Shown here: positions 7,357 to 14,401 of the stretch, one piece after another
Numbering within the stretch: the stretch's first letter is position 1
How the letters are laid out: every line of letters starts with the position of its first letter
Notes under the pieces: generated by a model
Databases searched by the model: none
The model's input: the letters and a program-made list of their open reading frames with translations, nothing else
Told to the model about the DNA's origin: nothing
DNA from: SAT2750 sp964476375
Lineage (GTDB): Bacteria; Planctomycetota; Planctomycetia; Pirellulales; Pirellulaceae
Direction of reading: 5' to 3'
Length of the DNA stretch: 21,997 bases
Assembly (NCBI GenBank): GCA_964476375.1
Contig: CAYYZW010000221.1
Coordinates: forward strand, 1 to 21,997
Position numbers and translations under genes: made by a program

Positions 7357-7675
7357 CTGCATTGTCAATCGCTTCCTGGAGCTGTTCCTGGGAAAGAACG
7401 CCCGGGCGATTGAACGTCATGTTGCCGCCCCGGAAGACCATGATCGTGGGAATACTGCTCACCTTGCAATTCATTGCCGTCTGGCCACAATCATCGATAT
7501 TGACCTTACAGATCTTGGCAGTCCCCTCGTTCGCTTCGGCAAGCTGGTCAATAATCGGCATCAGCGCGCGACAGGGTCCACACCAGGGAGCCCAGAAATC
7601 TACCAGCACCGTCTGATCGGACTCCAGAACCTCACTGGCAAACGTCTCATCAGTCAATTCCAGAATATTCCCCAT
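7352..7675 (-). CDS. trxA: Thioredoxin
   Basis: A 107-residue single-domain cytoplasmic thioredoxin that reduces protein disulfides using thioredoxin reductase and NADPH. The active site WCGPC is at 31-35 (Cys32 and Cys35), the cis-proline is Pro76 in SIPT, and VLVDFWAPWCGPC is canonical. Length matches the family. Three additional cysteines (56, 63 and 70) are unusual for a bacterial TrxA and might allow extra redox control. The ATG at 7675 has AAGGAG six bases upstream; the TTG two codons earlier is not needed. A promoter (7723-7750) and terminator (7326-7356) bracket it, so it is probably monocistronic. Confidence 0.95.
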   Translation of the reverse strand: MGNILELTDETFASEVLESDQTVLVDFWAPWCGPCRALMPIIDQLAEANEGTAKICKVNIDDCGQTAMNCKVSSIPTIMVFRGGNMTFNRPGVLSQEQLQEAIDNAG

Positions 7676-7722
7676 CGTCAACTCCTTGCCTCGTTAAAGC
7701 GACCATTACCAGACCACCGGCG

Positions 7723-7750
7723 ATTTTATCCACCAACCATTCCCTGTCAA
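7723..7750 (-). promoter_or_regulatory. Sigma-70-like promoter of the thioredoxin gene
   Basis: On the minus strand a perfect TTGACA (plus-strand 7745-7750) is followed after 16 bases by TAAAAT (7723-7728). RNA would start near 7715, giving a leader of about 40 bases that includes the AAGGAG ribosome site. A perfect 10-base palindrome, GTCAATTGAC (7746-7755), overlaps the -35 box and could be an operator. Confidence 0.55.
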
Positions 7751-7772
7751 TTGACGAGAGCCGTCTTCTTCC

Positions 7773-8759
7773 ATGCGATGCTATCTTGTTGAGCAACTCG
7801 ATGACGATTCGATCACGCAATCGATCGCCGACCAGCCAGAAGAACAACTCCCCGAAGGAGACCTGCTCGTCCAGGTCGACTGGTCCTCGCTTAATTACAA
7901 GGATGCCCTGGCCGCGACCGGCCACCCCGGCGTGGTCCAAACCTTTCCCCATGTACCGGGAATCGACGCGGCCGGAACCGTACTGCAGTCCTCCGATCCG
8001 GCACTGCCCACAGGCAGCCAGGTGGTTGTCACGGGGCGCGAACTGGGAAGTGGTTGCTGGGGGGGATGGTCCGAGCGGATACGTGTCCCAGCCGACTGGG
8101 CAGTGCCACTTCCGGCATCTCTTTCGGCCCGCGAGTCGATGGAGCTTGGAACTGCGGGCTTTACTGCAGCCCAGTGTATCGAGGCGCTGGAACTTAACAA
8201 TGTCGTGCCCGCTTCCGGCCCTATCGCGGTGACCGGTGCGAGTGGGGGAGTGGGAAGCCTTGCCATCCGCATGCTCTCGGGGCTGGGTTATGAGGTGATC
8301 GCCGTCAGTCGTAAGGCAGAGATGTCCGGCCAGCTCCAGGCATGGGGAGCTGCTGAATGCTGGACGCCAGAACAACTGGTCGACAAGCCCGACCGCCCGC
8401 TGCTCAAGGCCGACCTGGCAGGTGCTGTCGATACCGTCGGAGGCGACATGCTGGTGGCAACACTCCGCCGCTGCCGGCAACGCGGCTGCGTGGCGGCCTG
8501 CGGCATGGCAGCCAGTGAGCGGCTGGAGATGACCGTCTTCCCTTTTATTCTCAGGGGCGTGAAGCTGGCCGGGATTGATTCGGCCATGACACCAGCAGAA
8601 GTACGCCAGCAGATCTGGCAACGACTGGCCACGGACCTCACGCCGGCCCAGCTCGGCGAAGGGGTCACGGCCCTGACCCTTGAACAGCTTGCAGAGACGG
8701 TCGACCAGATGCTCGCGGGAACCACGACCGGCCGGCATATCGTCCAGCTCAGTTCCTAG
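7773..8759 (+). CDS. acuI: AcuI/YhdH-type NADPH-dependent acryloyl-CoA reductase (MDR family)
   Basis: 328 residues of the zinc-free medium-chain dehydrogenase/reductase family, YhdH/AcuI branch. Known members reduce acryloyl-CoA to propanoyl-CoA with NADPH, protecting cells from a reactive intermediate of DMSP or 3-hydroxypropionate breakdown. Seen here: SSLNYKDALA at 38-47, VPGIDAAGTV at 61-70, the nucleotide-binding loop VTGASGGVGS at 153-162, and the branch-typical FILRGVKLAGIDS near 260-272. Catalytic zinc ligands are absent, as in the branch. Length is normal (about 325-330). The ATG at 7773 has only a weak GAGAG upstream. It diverges from thioredoxin with 97 bases between them. Whether the substrate is acryloyl-CoA or another enone is inferred from family alone. 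Confidence 0.88.
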   Translation: MRCYLVEQLDDDSITQSIADQPEEQLPEGDLLVQVDWSSLNYKDALAATGHPGVVQTFPHVPGIDAAGTVLQSSDPALPTGSQVVVTGRELGSGCWGGWSERIRVPADWAVPLPASLSARESMELGTAGFTAAQCIEALELNNVVPASGPIAVTGASGGVGSLAIRMLSGLGYEVIAVSRKAEMSGQLQAWGAAECWTPEQLVDKPDRPLLKADLAGAVDTVGGDMLVATLRRCRQRGCVAACGMAASERLEMTVFPFILRGVKLAGIDSAMTPAEVRQQIWQRLATDLTPAQLGEGVTALTLEQLAETVDQMLAGTTTGRHIVQLSS

Positions 8760-8869
8760 GGCCGGCCAGACCATGTCCCTCGAAAAAGCCGGAACCTGGG
8801 AAAGATAGGTGCCCTGTTCACCGTGACCTGGGTGACAAGAAACCTGCCGCAGGTGCGAAGCCGATAAGT

Positions 8870-8890
8870 CCAGTAGAAGTCTTCTGCTGG
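8870..8890 (+). other. Inverted repeat just upstream of the DUF1501 start
   Basis: CCAGTAGAAG (8870-8879), T, CTTCTGCTGG (8881-8890) pair over ten positions with one G-U pair. The second arm runs into GGGAA, the only ribosome-site-like sequence before the ATG at 8902. A second perfect repeat, ACCTGC-C-GCAGGT, is at 8842-8854. They could mask the ribosome site or be leftover terminator-like structure after acuI; there is no T-run. Confidence 0.35.
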
Positions 8891-8901
8891 GAATCGCTTT
8901 C

Positions 8902-10194
8902 ATGCTAACGATCTACTCGTCCCGACACGGCCATGATTGTGAAGGGAACAGCCGTCGCGATTTCCTCCGGATCGGCGCCCTTGGACTCAGCGGCCTGACC
9001 CTGCCAGGCCTGCTCCGCACCCGCGCTGCAGCAGCCACGGCAGGAGAAGAAATCAAACAGAAATCCGTCATCTGGATCTGGCTGGCCGGGGGACCGACGC
9101 ATGTCGAGACCTTCGATCCAAAAATGACTGCCCCCTCCGAGTATCGCAGCCTCACCGGGGAAGCACGCACGCCGATTCCAGGCGTCACCATTGGCGGCAG
9201 CTTTGGACGGCTTGCCTCGCTTATGGACCGGATGGCCATCATCCGCTCCTTTGCCCATGGGGACAGCAGCCATGGCACGGCAACACAGCGGCTGATGACC
9301 GGGTACAACGCCCGCACGAACATGCGCCCATCACTCGGTTCGATCATGGCTCGCACGCTGGGAACCACGAATCCAGAAACCGGCATGCCAAGCTATGTTC
9401 GGGTCGGATCCATCCGTGGTGACGGACCCGGCTGGCTGGGAACCATGTACAGCCCGTTCAATCCCAGCGGTCCGGCACGCAAGAACATGGATGCCAGCGT
9501 GGCAGCCGACCGGATGCGCGACCGCCGCAGCCTGCTCAATGAACTGGACCGTCTCAACCGGCAGCGCGACGCCAGTGGAAAAATGGATGGGATCGACGGC
9601 TTTGAGCAGCAGGCCTTCGAGTTGATCCTGGGAAGTGCCCGGGATGCATTCGATATCAACAAGGAAGACCAGAAAATCCGCACCCGTTATGGCAAGGGAC
9701 TGGGAGAGAACCTGCTCAAGGCCCGCAGGCTCTGCCAGGCCGGCTGCTCGTTCATTACTGTCAGCTACGGGGGCTGGGACATGCACGGTGGAATCCTCAA
9801 GGGATTTAATGGCGGCCGTTCCGAGCAGGTGGACCAGGGTGTATCGGCCCAGATCGACGACCTTGACCAGCATGGCATGCTGGACGACGTACTGGTCGTG
9901 GTCACCGGGGAATTCGGCCGGACACCCAAGATCAACAGCAAGGGAGGACGGGACCACTGGGGGCGCCTCTGTACACTGGCCCTCTCCGGCGGCGGCCTGA
10001 AAATGTGACAGGTCATCGGTGAATCGTCACCGCGGATCGAGGTACCCGCCACCACCCCGGTTACCCCGCAGGACCTGATGGCCACAATTCTTCACATCTA
10101 TGGACTGGATCAACCGTTGCAATATGTCAACAATCAGGGACGTCCAACCTACCTGATTGAAAACGGTCAACCCATTAAAGAACTGGTCTCATAG
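8902..10194 (+). pseudogene. DUF1501 Tat-exported protein interrupted by an in-frame TGA
   Basis: The frame runs 431 codons to a TAG at 10192-10194 but contains a TGA at codon 369 (10006-10008). Codons 1-368 encode a normal DUF1501 protein: a twin-arginine signal SRRDFLRIGALGLSGLTLPG at 17-36, VIWIWLAGGPTHVETFDPK near 55-73, a GGWDMHGG segment near 291-298, and GEFGRTPKINSKGGRDHWG near 335-353. The 61 codons after the TGA continue in the same frame with the conserved family ending (QVIGES, then VTPQDLMATILHIYGLD). Family members read KMGQVIGES here, so a single GGA-to-TGA change explains the stop. If translated only to the TGA the product lacks about 60 residues. DUF1501 proteins are periplasmic, sulfatase/phosphatase-fold-like proteins common in planctomycetes; their substrates are unknown. 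TGA is an ordinary stop elsewhere in this window, so code reassignment is excluded. Confidence 0.85.
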
Positions 10195-10221
10195 CACGTC
10201 CGCTTGTCAGCCCGGCATTCG

Positions 10222-10344
10222 ATGCCACACGGGCTGATCCATGTAATGATCAGGGAGGAGATCCTCGACCTGGTTGCCTGCCTCCAGGCGGGAGGTAATC
10301 CAGCGGACATCGCATTCCAGGCCCAGGGACAGAAGAAGCCATGA
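10222..10344 (+). pseudogene. C-terminal remnant of a planctomycete haem-binding (CxxCH) protein
   Basis: An open frame of 40 codons from ATG 10222 to TGA 10342-10344 reads MPHGLIHVMIREEILDLVAC followed by LQAGGNPADIAFQ. From knowledge of the family, large planctomycete haem-binding proteins end in a pattern close to MPxGLINVMTxEEILDLVAYLQAGGNP. This stretch matches that ending with substitutions at usually constant sites (Asn to His, Thr to Ile, Tyr to Cys). Nothing upstream encodes the rest of such a protein, and the CxxCH motif is absent. The TGA overlaps the ATG of the next gene (ATGA), the geometry of a once-coupled gene pair. I interpret it as the tail of a deleted gene; expression as a 40-residue peptide cannot be excluded. 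Confidence 0.6.
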
Positions 10345-11342
10345 AACAGGTCAACTACGGAGTGATTGGACTCGGCTGGTTCGGCGAGAAACATTGCGAG
10401 GCACTGGCAGCCATTCCCGGTGTCCACCTCCATTCTCTCTGTACCCGGACCAGCTCACGGCTGGAAGAACTGGCGACCACGTTCCAGGTTGAAAAGACCT
10501 TTACTGACTACCGTGAGATGCTTGCCGACCCGGAACTGGAAGCGGTCAGTGTCGTCACCATGTGGGATCAGCACCTGGAACCCACCCTGGCCGCGCTGGA
10601 AGCGGGCAAGCACGTCCTGGTAGAAAAACCCATGGCCTCCACGGTCGAGGACTGTGAAAAGATCGTTGAGGCCTCCGAGGCATCAGAGAGCTTCTTGATG
10701 ACCGGTCACATCTGCCGGTTCAATCCACGCTACGCGGCAGCCAGGGAGGCTATTCTCGAGGGCCGGATTGGTGACATCATCTCGATCTATGCCCGGCGGA
10801 ACATTCCCGCCCAGGTTACCGAGGAGATCCTGGACAAGATCGGACCGATTATCGGCGACGGGGTTCACGACACGGACCTGATGCTCTGGTACAGCCAGGA
10901 CAGGATCCTGAGTGCTTACGCCCAGACCGTCGACGTGCGGGGAAAGAAGCATCCTGACCTGGGATGGACAATGTACCGCTTTGCCGGCGGTGCCACCGGG
11001 GTACTCGAGAATGTCTGGTGCCTGCCGGACAGGACTGCCTTCCAGATTGACGAACGGATGGAGATCATCGGCACCCGCGGATCGATCCACATCCATGAGA
11101 CCCATCCCAATTTCTCCATTTGTGATGACGACGGCTGGCACTCGCCCGATACCACCTACTGGCCCTCGCTGCATGGCCAGCGAGCCGGGGCATTACGGGA
11201 CGAGCTGGCATACTTCGTCTCGGCAATCCAGCGCGGTCAGCCGCCGGATATGATCAGCCCACGGGAGTCACTCGAAGCGGTCCGTGCCTGCCTGGCGGCG
11301 GAAGAGTCGGCCGCCAGCGGACAGATCGTCCAGCTGGATTGA
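10341..11342 (+). CDS. Gfo/Idh/MocA family NAD(P)-dependent oxidoreductase
   Basis: 333 residues with the two-domain architecture of the family. The Rossmann domain has G10-x-G12-x-x-G15 in GVIGLGWFGEKH and the catalytic-lysine signature EKP at 95-97 (Lys96). The C-terminal domain carries GDGVHDTDLMLWY with His176 and Asp179, the usual active-site acid/base region. Members oxidise or reduce sugars, inositols and derivatives with NAD(P)H; the substrate cannot be read here. The ATG at 10341 overlaps the stop of the preceding haem-protein remnant (ATGA) and has a weak GAAGAAG upstream. The gene converges with the first PhyH gene, with 8 bases between their stops. No export signal is present, so it is cytoplasmic. 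Confidence 0.92.
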   Translation: MKQVNYGVIGLGWFGEKHCEALAAIPGVHLHSLCTRTSSRLEELATTFQVEKTFTDYREMLADPELEAVSVVTMWDQHLEPTLAALEAGKHVLVEKPMASTVEDCEKIVEASEASESFLMTGHICRFNPRYAAAREAILEGRIGDIISIYARRNIPAQVTEEILDKIGPIIGDGVHDTDLMLWYSQDRILSAYAQTVDVRGKKHPDLGWTMYRFAGGATGVLENVWCLPDRTAFQIDERMEIIGTRGSIHIHETHPNFSICDDDGWHSPDTTYWPSLHGQRAGALRDELAYFVSAIQRGQPPDMISPRESLEAVRACLAAEESAASGQIVQLD

Positions 11343-11350
11343 TGTCACCC

Positions 11351-12265
11351 TCATGCCAGCGGCTGGGCACCGCGCATATCGCCATAACCTCCACCCTTGG
11401 AACCGGTTGGCCGATGTCCAAAGTAGCGGGGGTCGTCGTGGGGATCCTCCGCCGGCTGGTAACGGACATCGCAGGATAACCGGACCCGCCCTACCGCTGA
11501 TCGGTTGTCCAGCGAACCGTGCAGGGTCAGCATGTTAAAGACCAGCAGGTCACCGGCATGGAATTCCGTGGTCAGCAGCCGAACATCCCGTGTTTCCGCC
11601 ACGTCCACCGGGTGCATCTCGTTCTGCTTCGCATAGGCAGCCGCCTGGACTGTCTCGTTCGATCGATCGTTTTGATAGTCGACCTGCTGCATTGGTTCGA
11701 GCAGGTCCGAGAAGGTGTTTGAATTCTCCACCACGACCAGCGGACCGTCCTCGAGCGGAACATCTCCCAGCGGAATCCAGGCCGTGTGAATCGAGTGGGA
11801 ATAACCGGCAAAAAAAGGGAGGTCGTAATGCAAGCGGGTCCCGGGCCCCGGAGCCATCGGGCGCAGGTAGATCAAGTCGTGGGGTCGGCTCGGCTGGCCC
11901 ATGACCGCCGAGAGGAGATCCTGAACCGTTTCACCGAGAGTCACCGCCCTCAGGGCCTGGCCCTGGCTCACCCCGGTCCAGAAAACATCCAGGTCCGGCT
12001 CCTGTTCAGCCCGCTGACTACTCCCGCTGGAAATCCCGGCGATCGCCGGCTGCTCAATTTCACCCACCTCGGCCAGTTTCTGAAACACCTCCTCGCGGGC
12101 CGACAGCACGGACTCGCGATCCAGCACCGATCGCAGCAGCAGGTAACCCTGCCGGCCGACTGTCTCGGCCAGGTGCTGGTGGTCCGCCAGGTCACCGTCA
12201 TACTCCAGCAGGGGGCCCAGTCGCTCGTCCGGTACCAGGCGATCCTGGATAACACATTCCAACAT
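11351..12265 (-). CDS. Phytanoyl-CoA dioxygenase (PhyH) family Fe(II)/2-oxoglutarate oxygenase 1
   Basis: 304 residues of the PhyH family. The iron site is visible: His146-x-Asp148 in RLHYDLPFF and the distal His249 in MLTLHGSLDN, followed by Arg260/Arg262, one of which should bind the 2-oxoglutarate carboxylate. Such enzymes hydroxylate an unactivated carbon of a small molecule using O2 and 2-oxoglutarate. It is the last gene of a five-gene minus-strand operon, 10 bases after the SDR gene. The ATG at 12265 is taken as start; two GTG codons at 12274 and 12271 are alternatives. It is only distantly similar to the second PhyH protein of the same operon (different length and surrounding motifs), so the two probably act on different intermediates. 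Confidence 0.85.
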   Translation of the reverse strand: MLECVIQDRLVPDERLGPLLEYDGDLADHQHLAETVGRQGYLLLRSVLDRESVLSAREEVFQKLAEVGEIEQPAIAGISSGSSQRAEQEPDLDVFWTGVSQGQALRAVTLGETVQDLLSAVMGQPSRPHDLIYLRPMAPGPGTRLHYDLPFFAGYSHSIHTAWIPLGDVPLEDGPLVVVENSNTFSDLLEPMQQVDYQNDRSNETVQAAAYAKQNEMHPVDVAETRDVRLLTTEFHAGDLLVFNMLTLHGSLDNRSAVGRVRLSCDVRYQPAEDPHDDPRYFGHRPTGSKGGGYGDMRGAQPLA

Positions 12266-12275
12266 TCTCACCACC

Positions 12276-13070
12276 CTAGGAAATCGAGATCACGTTAAGA
12301 GCTCCTCCATCCACCGGGATCGTGTGCCCCGAAATGTAACGGGATGCCTCGCTGGCAAGGAAAGCAACCACCCCGGCAACATCTTCGGGTTCTCCCCAGC
12401 GGCCTGCCGGTACCTGCTTGAGCACCATGGCAGCACCCTGCTCGTTGTTCTGCAGTGCCTCGGTCATCGGTGTCCGGATCCAGCCCGGGGCCACGGCATT
12501 CACGCGGACACCCCGGCCTGTCCACTCCGCCGCCAGGTCGCGAGTGAGGGCAACAATCCCTCCCTTGCTCATGCCATAGGCCGATCCGCCACGGCCCAGG
12601 CCCACCAGCCCGCCCCCCAGTGCCGAGATATTGATGATGGTGCCGTCTCCCTGCGCAACCATCACCCCTCCCACCGCGCTGGACATATTCAGGGCACCCA
12701 GCAGATTGACCCGGAATATCTCCCTGACATCCTCCTGGTGCGGGGCCAGTGCGTCCACTCGCCGGTGAATTCCGGCATTATTCACCAGCACATCGAGACG
12801 ACCATGCTCTGCGGCCAGGCGGGTCACCAGTTCCGCCACCTGGTCCTCGTCCCCCACGTCACAGGCCGCCGCCTGGACCAGGTTACCAGTCTCCTTCTCG
12901 ATCTCCCTGGCCTGCTTCTCAGCAGCCGGTAAATCAATATCAATCAGCACCGTCATGGCGCCCTGGCGCGAGAGCATCGATCCGATCGCTGCACCCAGTC
13001 CCTGGGCCCCCCCGGTTACCAGGGCCACTCGACCGGACAGGTCAAACAGGTTTTCCTCTGCCACGACCAT
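12276..13070 (-). CDS. Short-chain dehydrogenase/reductase (classical SDR)
   Basis: 264 residues of a classical SDR that interconverts an alcohol and a ketone with NAD(P). Cofactor motif TGGAQGLG is at 19-26, NNAG at 97-100, and the catalytic set is Asn122, Ser149, Tyr165 and Lys169 (YGMSK). The ending SRYISGHTIPVDGG is typical. Length is normal (about 250-265). AGGAG lies directly before the ATG at 13070, unusually close; the GTG two codons later (13064) would have a better distance of 7 bases, so the true start may be 13064. Acidic Asp44/Asp46 after the second strand suggest preference for NAD over NADP. It lies between the VOC and PhyH1 genes with gaps of 23 and 10 bases. Confidence 0.92.
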   Translation of the reverse strand: MVVAEENLFDLSGRVALVTGGAQGLGAAIGSMLSRQGAMTVLIDIDLPAAEKQAREIEKETGNLVQAAACDVGDEDQVAELVTRLAAEHGRLDVLVNNAGIHRRVDALAPHQEDVREIFRVNLLGALNMSSAVGGVMVAQGDGTIINISALGGGLVGLGRGGSAYGMSKGGIVALTRDLAAEWTGRGVRVNAVAPGWIRTPMTEALQNNEQGAAMVLKQVPAGRWGEPEDVAGVVAFLASEASRYISGHTIPVDGGALNVISIS

Positions 13071-13093
13071 TCTCCTCTTCCAATGGAACTGCT

Positions 13094-13573
13094 TCAGTTA
13101 TTTACGGTGGCTGGCTGAAACATCTCCAGCGTGTAACCATCCGGATCAAAAAAGTAGATCACCAGCCCTCCCTCGTTGGGGCCGGCCGTGATCGTGACCG
13201 GTTCCGATTTGAACCTGACCCCCTGGGCAGTAAGGCCCTCGTACGCCGCCTGCAGGTCATCCACCGTGAGACAGAGGTGCGTATTCCCAGCCCGGTTGGT
13301 TGCTGCATCTGCCGGCTCCCCGACATGGTTGAGGTACTGCACCACCTCCAGTGACTGGGAACTTCCCGGCTGCACGCGGAACGAGGCGACGCTCAGCTGG
13401 ACTCCCTCGTAGCCTGTCTGCATGGCAACATAATCCGCTTCCACGCAGGGCCTCCGCCCGACCAACTGCATGCCCAGCAGGTCACGATAAAACTCGATCG
13501 ACCGTTCGATATCAGCCACGGTCATACCCAGGTGATGAAGCTCCTGCAGTTGCCATCCGTTTCTCCCGGTCAT
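13094..13573 (-). CDS. VOC superfamily (glyoxalase/extradiol-dioxygenase fold) metalloenzyme
   Basis: 159 residues formed by two beta-alpha-beta-beta-beta modules, the vicinal-oxygen-chelate fold. All four metal-ligand positions of the glyoxalase I type are present: His14 in LHHLGMTV, Glu76 in SLEVVQYL, His99 in NTHLCLTV and Glu150 in YTLEMFQP. DPDGYTLE is a family hallmark. The start is ATG 13573 with GGGAGAG just upstream; the same frame stays open to 13960 but that part is antisense to PhyH2 coding sequence. It sits 16 bases after PhyH2 and 23 before the SDR gene. Possible roles are lyase, isomerase or dioxygenase on an operon intermediate; the H-E-H-E set favours a glyoxalase- or epimerase-like reaction over an extradiol dioxygenase. 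Confidence 0.88.
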   Translation of the reverse strand: MTGRNGWQLQELHHLGMTVADIERSIEFYRDLLGMQLVGRRPCVEADYVAMQTGYEGVQLSVASFRVQPGSSQSLEVVQYLNHVGEPADAATNRAGNTHLCLTVDDLQAAYEGLTAQGVRFKSEPVTITAGPNEGGLVIYFFDPDGYTLEMFQPATVNN

Positions 13574-13589
13574 CTGTCTCTCCCTGGAA

Positions 13590-14387
13590 TTACAGTAACG
13601 TTCTGTCCTCTTCGACCTTTGTTTCTTCGATTCGCCGTAACTGGTTGCGACCGGCCACCACCACCTCCGGCTCGTAATCAAATTCATTGGCCCCGCAGCG
13701 GCGGCTGGCTGTCCCGGAGGCATAGTGGTACTGGACGGCTCGCCGACGGCTGCTGGTCCTGTTGGGCGGTGTGTAATGAAGCAGTTCCCCGTGAAAGACC
13801 AGGCCATCCCCAGGTTGCAGGGGGATCGCCACCACCTGCTGCATGTCCGGCAGAGAAGTTGCCCCATACAGGTCCCCGATCCCCTGGTGTTCAACAATGC
13901 CTCCCTGGTGGGAACCTGGAAGCAGGTGCATGCAGCCATTTGCCACGTCCGTCCTGTCACATGCTATCCAGAAACCAAATAGATCCGGCGGCTCCACACG
14001 GAAGTAGGCGTTGTCCTGGTGCCAGATCTTCTCGGTGCTCACATGCGGGGGCTTCATCAGGGTCATGCTCTGCATCAGCAACAGGTCCGGGCCGAGAATC
14101 GCGTGGGCAACCTCCAGCAGCTGCGGATGAAAAGCAAGCTGCCTGAAAAAATCGACATGCCTGGCGGGCCGGAACAGCTTGCGGACACCCATTTCCAGAT
14201 CTTCTACCTGCTTTTCCCCTGACAGGATCCGCGGCTCCATCTGGATAAGCCCCTCCGGTACGTCCGGATGCCGGTCAACGACCTGGGTGATCTGCTGGCA
14301 GATCGCCTGTACCTCGCCAGGCTCGAGCAAGCCCGGGATGACAAAATAGCCATCTTCACGGTACTTTTCCAGGAATCCAGGCTCCAT
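13590..14387 (-). CDS. Phytanoyl-CoA dioxygenase (PhyH) family Fe(II)/2-oxoglutarate oxygenase 2
   Basis: 265 residues with the PhyH/ectoine-hydroxylase-like layout: YREDGYFVIPGLL near 9-21, the iron pair His123-x-Asp125 in WHQDNAYF, the distal His204 in HGELLHYTPPN, and a triple Arg at 214-216 for 2-oxoglutarate. GCMHLLPGSHQGG at 151-163 is a family hallmark. Product would be a hydroxylated small molecule plus succinate and CO2. It is the second gene of the operon, 14 bases after the M55 gene and 16 before the VOC gene. The ribosome site before ATG 14387 is weak, consistent with translational coupling. The substrate is unknown; halogenase activity is unlikely because the Asp of HxD is kept. 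Confidence 0.9.
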   Translation of the reverse strand: MEPGFLEKYREDGYFVIPGLLEPGEVQAICQQITQVVDRHPDVPEGLIQMEPRILSGEKQVEDLEMGVRKLFRPARHVDFFRQLAFHPQLLEVAHAILGPDLLLMQSMTLMKPPHVSTEKIWHQDNAYFRVEPPDLFGFWIACDRTDVANGCMHLLPGSHQGGIVEHQGIGDLYGATSLPDMQQVVAIPLQPGDGLVFHGELLHYTPPNRTSSRRRAVQYHYASGTASRRCGANEFDYEPEVVVAGRNQLRRIEETKVEEDRTLL

Positions 14388-14401
14388 CTTCAGGGTCTCG
14401 C

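Noticed and set aside
8730..8767. GGCCGGC/GCCGGCC inverted repeat around the acuI stop, similar to the one at 17973-18021, as a recurring terminator motif
   Set aside because: The same heptamer occurs by chance at several other coding sites in this GC-rich window, and there is no T-run after either copy.
7650..8903. A 417-codon minus-strand open frame opposite acuI
   Set aside because: The antisense of a clearly conserved reductase; its translation has no family features and crosses the acuI-DUF1501 leader.
10006..10008. TGA as a reassigned glycine codon (code 25)
   Set aside because: TGA terminates other intact genes here, for example the ABC exporter and the Gfo/Idh/MocA gene, so the code is standard.
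13574..13960. Upstream extension of the VOC gene to 288 residues
   Set aside because: It overlaps the well-supported PhyH2 coding sequence in another frame; homology and the ribosome site both begin at 13573.
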